Below are positions 5,907 to 8,798 of a DNA stretch of 8,798 nt, in pieces. The stretch is from Pseudomonadota bacterium (GTDB lineage: Bacteria > Pseudomonadota > Alphaproteobacteria > Micavibrionales > Micavibrionaceae): the NCBI GenBank assembly GCA_016198545.1, contig JACQIJ010000172.1, positions 1 through 8,798 on the forward strand, given 5' to 3'. Positions within the stretch are counted from its first letter, which is position 1, and every line of letters begins with the position of its first letter. The notes below the pieces were generated by a model that saw only the letters and a list, made by a program, of their open reading frames with translations, had not been told where the DNA came from and did not search any database. A program made the translations under genes and the position numbers.

Positions 5907-6374
5907 ATGAGCGGGCCGCGTCTTATCTCCGAAGCCATACCCCGCGTCGCCGGGCAGGTGTTCAGCAAAAAGTACATCATGCTGGGCCGTCTTGTCACGC
6001 GCTGGGCGGAAGTGGTCGGCGAAGACCTTGCCGATAAGACGCAGCCCGTCAAAATCCGATATTACAAGAAAAAAGGGCAAGAAAAGCCGGATGCCTCGCT
6101 TGACATCGCTGCCAGCACGGCTGATGCCACCCTCCTCCATTATCGCAAAGACCTTATCCTGGAGCGCATCAACCTGATTTTCGGCGACAGGTGGATCAAA
6201 GCTATCCGCTTCGTGCCTATGGCCGCCAACGTGCCCCTGCCGAAAATTCAAAAAAAGAAGATCCTGACCGAACAGGACAGCAACCGCATCGCTGGCATGC
6301 TTGACGGCATAGACGATCCTGAAATGCAAGAACGCCTCAAAAGCCTCGGCGAAGCCGTATGGCGGGATTTGTAA
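5907..6374 (+). CDS. DUF721 / DciA-like protein
   Basis: The 155-residue product has the DUF721 pattern: LVTRWAEVVGEDLADKTQPVKI (29-50, with the conserved tryptophan W33), a beta-rich segment SLDIAASTADATLLHYRKDLILERINLIFGDRWI (64-97), and a C-terminal charged, probably flexible half (from about 110). DUF721 includes DciA, which interacts with the replicative helicase DnaB in bacteria lacking DnaC/DnaI loaders. Alphaproteobacterial members often lie divergent from mutY, as here. That this copy serves as the helicase loader is inferred from family membership. ATG 5907 was chosen because upstream residues are hydrophobic and antisense to mutY; no clear Shine-Dalgarno sequence precedes it. ATG 5907-5909 overlaps the alternative mutY start (5906-5908 on the minus strand). 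Confidence 0.85.
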   Translation: MSGPRLISEAIPRVAGQVFSKKYIMLGRLVTRWAEVVGEDLADKTQPVKIRYYKKKGQEKPDASLDIAASTADATLLHYRKDLILERINLIFGDRWIKAIRFVPMAANVPLPKIQKKKILTEQDSNRIAGMLDGIDDPEMQERLKSLGEAVWRDL

Positions 6375-6402
6375 TATTCTTTTTCCCCTTCATTTTCCTA
6401 AT

Positions 6403-6417
6403 GAATCGGTCTATAAG
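6403..6417 (+). promoter_or_regulatory. Possible efp promoter with GANTC
   Basis: The 78-bp gap before efp (6375-6452) opens with a pyrimidine-rich tract. It then contains GAATC (6403-6407) and TATAAG (6412-6417), a fair -10 hexamer. The matching -35 position (6389-6394, TTCATT) is weak. If this is the promoter, the GANTC lies within the -35/-10 spacer. No hairpin terminator for the upstream gene is visible. Confidence 0.35.
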
Positions 6418-6452
6418 CCCTTCAATAGAGGTTAAAAGGAGTAATTTGAGCC

Positions 6453-7019
6453 ATGAAAGTCACCGCCATCTCCCTGCGCCCCGGCAACGTCGTTGACCAT
6501 AACGGCAAGCTGTGGATCGTCACGAAGTACGAAATCATGCAGCCGGGTAAGGGCGCATCCGTCATACAGGTGGAGATGCGCGCGGTGAAGGGCGGCAACA
6601 AGGACAACGTACGTTTTCGCACTCAGGAAATGGTCGAGAAAATGCGGATGGATTCCACCGAATACCAGTTCCTGTACGAGGACGCCGACGGCTGCCACTT
6701 CATGAACCAGACGAACTACGAACAGATACAACTTTCCAAAGAACTGATCGGTGCGCCTGCCGCCTTCCTGCAGGAAGGCATGATTTGCACCGTGGAAAGC
6801 ATTGAGGGCGACCCGGTAAGCGTACAAATTCCGGATACAGTGGTATTGGAGATCGTAGAAGCCGATCCGGTCGTCAAGGGTCAGACGGCATCGTCTTCGT
6901 ACAAGCCGGCGAAGCTATCGAACGGCGTCAAGATCATGGTTCCGCCGTTCATCGAATCCGGCACGCGCGTCGTGGTGAAAACAGAGGATGGATCCTACGT
7001 CGAGAGAGCGAAGGATTAA
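6453..7019 (+). CDS. efp: Translation elongation factor P
   Basis: The 188-residue product matches EF-P in length and architecture: a KOW-like domain I (about 1-65) and two OB domains (about 66-128 and 129-188). EF-P binds the ribosome between the P and E sites and relieves stalling at consecutive prolines. The loop MQPGKGAS (29-36) places a lysine, K33, where E. coli K34 is beta-lysylated, so EpmA-type modification is plausible if the enzymes are encoded elsewhere. The domain III signature KPAKLSNGVKIMVPPFIESG (172 minus about 20 onward) is intact. AAGGAG lies 11 nt before the ATG, rather far. The TAA stop overlaps the next ATG by one base (TAATG), which suggests translational coupling. The third gene of the cluster encodes a protein rich in PP and PPP runs, a class of EF-P client. 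Confidence 0.97.
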   Translation: MKVTAISLRPGNVVDHNGKLWIVTKYEIMQPGKGASVIQVEMRAVKGGNKDNVRFRTQEMVEKMRMDSTEYQFLYEDADGCHFMNQTNYEQIQLSKELIGAPAAFLQEGMICTVESIEGDPVSVQIPDTVVLEIVEADPVVKGQTASSSYKPAKLSNGVKIMVPPFIESGTRVVVKTEDGSYVERAKD

Positions 7020-7828
7020 TGGCTCTCTCGCCCACCATGAACGTCATGCTGCGCGCCGCGGAAAAGGCGGCAAAATCGCTTATCCGCGACTTCGGCGAAG
7101 TGGAGCAATTGCAGGTTTCCCGCAAGGGACCGGGCGATTTCGTTTCCGCTGCCGATCACCGCTCCGAAGGAATCATTTTCGAAGAACTGAGCAAAGCGCG
7201 CTCTGACTTCGGCTTCCTGATGGAAGAACGCGGCAAGGCCGGCGCGAAGGAATACGAAAGCCGCTGGATCGTCGATCCGCTGGACGGCACTACCAATTTC
7301 CTGCATGGCATTCCGCACTGGAACATCGCCATCGCGCTGGAGGAAAAAGGCGAGATCGTCGCCGGCATTGTCTATGCCCCCGTCATAAATGAAATGTTCC
7401 GGGCGGAAAAGGGACAGGGCGCGTTCATGCGCAACAAGCGCCTGCGCGTCTCCGGACGCAATGTCGTGACCGACTCGGTTTTTCTTACGGGAGAACCGCG
7501 CCGCGTTCCCGATGAACAATCAATATTCGCATCCGAATACGCAACCGTGCAGCGCGCCGGCGCTTCCCTGCGCCGGTTCGGCAGCGCGGCCCTGGACCTT
7601 GCCTACGTCGCTGCCGGGCGCGCGGAAGGATTCTGGGAGCGTCACCTGAACCCGTGGGATATCGCCGCGGGTAGTATTATCGTCAAGGAAGCCGGCGGTC
7701 TGCTCAGCGATATCGACGGACCCGGCAACCCCGTCCAGACCGGAGATATCGTCGCCGGCAACACGTCCTTGCATGACGAACTGAAAAAGTTGCTTAAATC
7801 GGTAAAAATGGGCAAAGATGCTGCGTGA
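7019..7828 (+). CDS. suhB: Inositol monophosphatase family protein (SuhB-like)
   Basis: The 269-residue product belongs to the Mg2+-dependent, lithium-sensitive phosphatase superfamily. The first signature is WIVDPLDGTTNFLHGIP (83-99), with D86 and D89 as metal ligands. Upstream are E69/E70 (in LMEERGK) and D46 (in VSAADH). The second signature is NPWDIAAGSIIVKEAGG (211-227), with W213-D214. These support hydrolysis of inositol-1-phosphate or a related sugar phosphate; the exact substrate is not predictable. E. coli SuhB also works in rRNA antitermination with Nus factors, and whether this one does is unknown. GAAGGA lies just before the ATG. The start overlaps the efp stop (TAATG) and the stop overlaps the next start (TGATG), so all three genes are likely one operon. 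Confidence 0.93.
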   Translation: MALSPTMNVMLRAAEKAAKSLIRDFGEVEQLQVSRKGPGDFVSAADHRSEGIIFEELSKARSDFGFLMEERGKAGAKEYESRWIVDPLDGTTNFLHGIPHWNIAIALEEKGEIVAGIVYAPVINEMFRAEKGQGAFMRNKRLRVSGRNVVTDSVFLTGEPRRVPDEQSIFASEYATVQRAGASLRRFGSAALDLAYVAAGRAEGFWERHLNPWDIAAGSIIVKEAGGLLSDIDGPGNPVQTGDIVAGNTSLHDELKKLLKSVKMGKDAA

Positions 7829-8798
7829 TGCAGTATCATATTTTTGTTTTCATATTGTTTCTTACGCTTTCGGCCGGCGCAATATATGGCCGCCAGGCAT
7901 GCGCCCAGATATCCACGCCGGAAATCCAGGTTGATCTGAGCGTACTCGAAACGCTGGACCGCCCTGCGGACAACGGCGGGAATCCTTCTTCGCAAACGCT
8001 GCGCCGGAACACTGCCCCGAATTACAAGCCATTGCTTACAAACAGGCCCGCTGTCGTCGCGCCGCCACAGATGGGGATGGAAAGGACTCCTCCCGCTGTC
8101 GTTTCAAAACCCCCTCCCTCCGCAACAGCCGTCCCCGCGCCTGAAAAACGGCAAACATCGCTGCGGCCCGGCACGGTCGTTCCGCCCCTGCCCCCTGCGA
8201 AGCCACATCCATATAAAGAGGCGAACGGAAAAATAGACAAAAAAGAAAAGCTTGCGCCTGCGGCAACTGCGGCTCCTCCTCCGCGCCCGGATCCCGCCAT
8301 ACCCGAAAAAAACAGGATGGCGGAGAAAGCGAAGATCGTAAGCTTTCCTGTGAAAACCAGTTCGCGTTCGGAGACAAGCGATCCGTCGCTGCCTGTTTCG
8401 CCGCCATCGATGAAGTCCGCAGCGAAGGAGACCGAATCCTTGCCGCAAAAAGTTAAAACCGTGTCACCCTTCATTCCGATGCCCGGCGATCCTCCTGAAG
8501 CCGTGCCAGTCATGGCCAGTGAAGAACCGCGCGCGCCGCTGCCCGAACAAAAACCGGAGAGTACAAAAGTATCGTCCGTCAAAATGCCTCCAATCCCGCC
8601 CCGCCGCCCGGCAAAACAGAAGGCATCGGAAAGCTTCGTGGCCGAAGCGCGCGCGAAAAACATCCCGCGCGAAATCAAGCCGGCGGGCGCAAGCGGGTTC
8701 CCGATGCCGGCCATTCCTGCGCTTCCGGTCAAGATGGAAAAACTGCCTGAGAAAAAAACGGCCGTTACGGACAAGCTTGAGGCGCAACTGCTCCGCGC
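7828..8798 (+). CDS. Proline-rich secreted protein, 3' end outside window (possible OmpA-family envelope protein)
   Basis: An open frame runs from ATG 7828 to the window edge without a stop: 323 codons and two extra bases, 3'-truncated by the window. The N-terminus is a signal peptide (MQYHIFVFILFLTLSAGA) with likely cleavage at ACA-QI (26/27). It is followed by STPEIQVDLSVLETL, which resembles the start of alphaproteobacterial OmpA-like proteins encoded near efp/suhB. The rest is low complexity: about 57 prolines in 323 residues, many lysines and alanines, repeated PP and PPP runs and phrases such as FIPMPGDPP and FPMPAIPALP. This suggests an extended periplasmic linker. The prediction that a C-terminal OmpA-like peptidoglycan-binding domain follows is inference from synteny and architecture. 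The start overlaps the suhB stop by one base. The long reading frame on the opposite strand (8022-8774) is a shadow. Confidence 0.8.
   Translation, partial: MQYHIFVFILFLTLSAGAIYGRQACAQISTPEIQVDLSVLETLDRPADNGGNPSSQTLRRNTAPNYKPLLTNRPAVVAPPQMGMERTPPAVVSKPPPSATAVPAPEKRQTSLRPGTVVPPLPPAKPHPYKEANGKIDKKEKLAPAATAAPPPRPDPAIPEKNRMAEKAKIVSFPVKTSSRSETSDPSLPVSPPSMKSAAKETESLPQKVKTVSPFIPMPGDPPEAVPVMASEEPRAPLPEQKPESTKVSSVKMPPIPPRRPAKQKASESFVAEARAKNIPREIKPAGASGFPMPAIPALPVKMEKLPEKKTAVTDKLEAQLLR

Noticed and set aside
5867..6052. 62-codon N-terminal extension of MutY
   Set aside because: Nearly all of it is antisense to the DciA-like gene, and it makes the protein much longer than MutY homologues. Only ATG 5866 or 5908 is realistic.
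6375..6452. Rho-independent terminator after the DciA-like gene
   Set aside because: The region has a pyrimidine tract, but I found no stem of useful length before it.
8022..8774. 250-codon open frame on the minus strand
   Set aside because: It is antisense to the proline-rich gene, whose GC-rich CCN codons read as Gly-rich frames with few stops. The plus frame has a signal peptide, a coupled start and operon context, so this is a shadow.

Overview
The window looks like chromosomal DNA of an alphaproteobacterium. The evidence is a CcrM-type GANTC adenine methyltransferase with its C-terminal domain, a DUF6356-like small membrane protein next to RNase HII, and a MutY/DciA-like divergent pair, a neighbourhood familiar from alphaproteobacteria. 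Base composition is moderate rather than high GC. A Micavibrio-like or other less-studied lineage would fit, but this is only an impression from gene content. I see no rRNA, tRNA, IS element, CRISPR array, phage gene or restriction partner. Most of the window is compact, ordinary core chromosome.

Layout. (1) Positions 32-976, plus strand: a small membrane protein and rnhB. (2) Positions 977-1104: the longest non-coding gap, an intergenic region packed with GANTC sites, followed by ccrM (1105-2217, plus). (3) Positions 2221-3357, minus: a secreted protein with a zinc-protease HEVEH motif, convergent with ccrM across a 3-nt gap. (4) Positions 3412-3777, plus: folB. (5) Positions 3774-5866, minus: mutY followed by a secreted protein of unknown function, whose stop overlaps the folB stop inside CTAG. 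(6) Positions 5907-6374, plus: a DUF721/DciA-like gene divergent from mutY. (7) Positions 6453-8798, plus: efp, a suhB-like inositol monophosphatase and a proline-rich secreted protein running off the window, joined by 1-nt stop/start overlaps.

How the genes fit together. Several act in DNA maintenance: RNase HII (ribonucleotide removal), CcrM (cell-cycle methylation), MutY (8-oxoG:A repair) and the DciA-like protein (replicative helicase handling). The efp-suhB-secreted protein cluster looks translationally coupled. Three genes between ccrM and mutY (HEVEH protein, folB, secreted unknown) appear to interrupt an otherwise familiar rnhB-ccrM-mutY-DUF721 neighbourhood. Two of them encode exported proteins I cannot assign to a characterised family.

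The most notable non-coding signal is six GANTC sites in 135 bp around the ccrM promoter. Two lie in the arms of a perfect 8-bp inverted repeat, and two lie between a consensus -35 box and the presumed -10. This suggests that ccrM is controlled by the methyl mark it writes. I found no clear evidence of a wholly new multi-gene system. The best candidates for novelty are this methylation-sensitive promoter and the two secreted unknowns.
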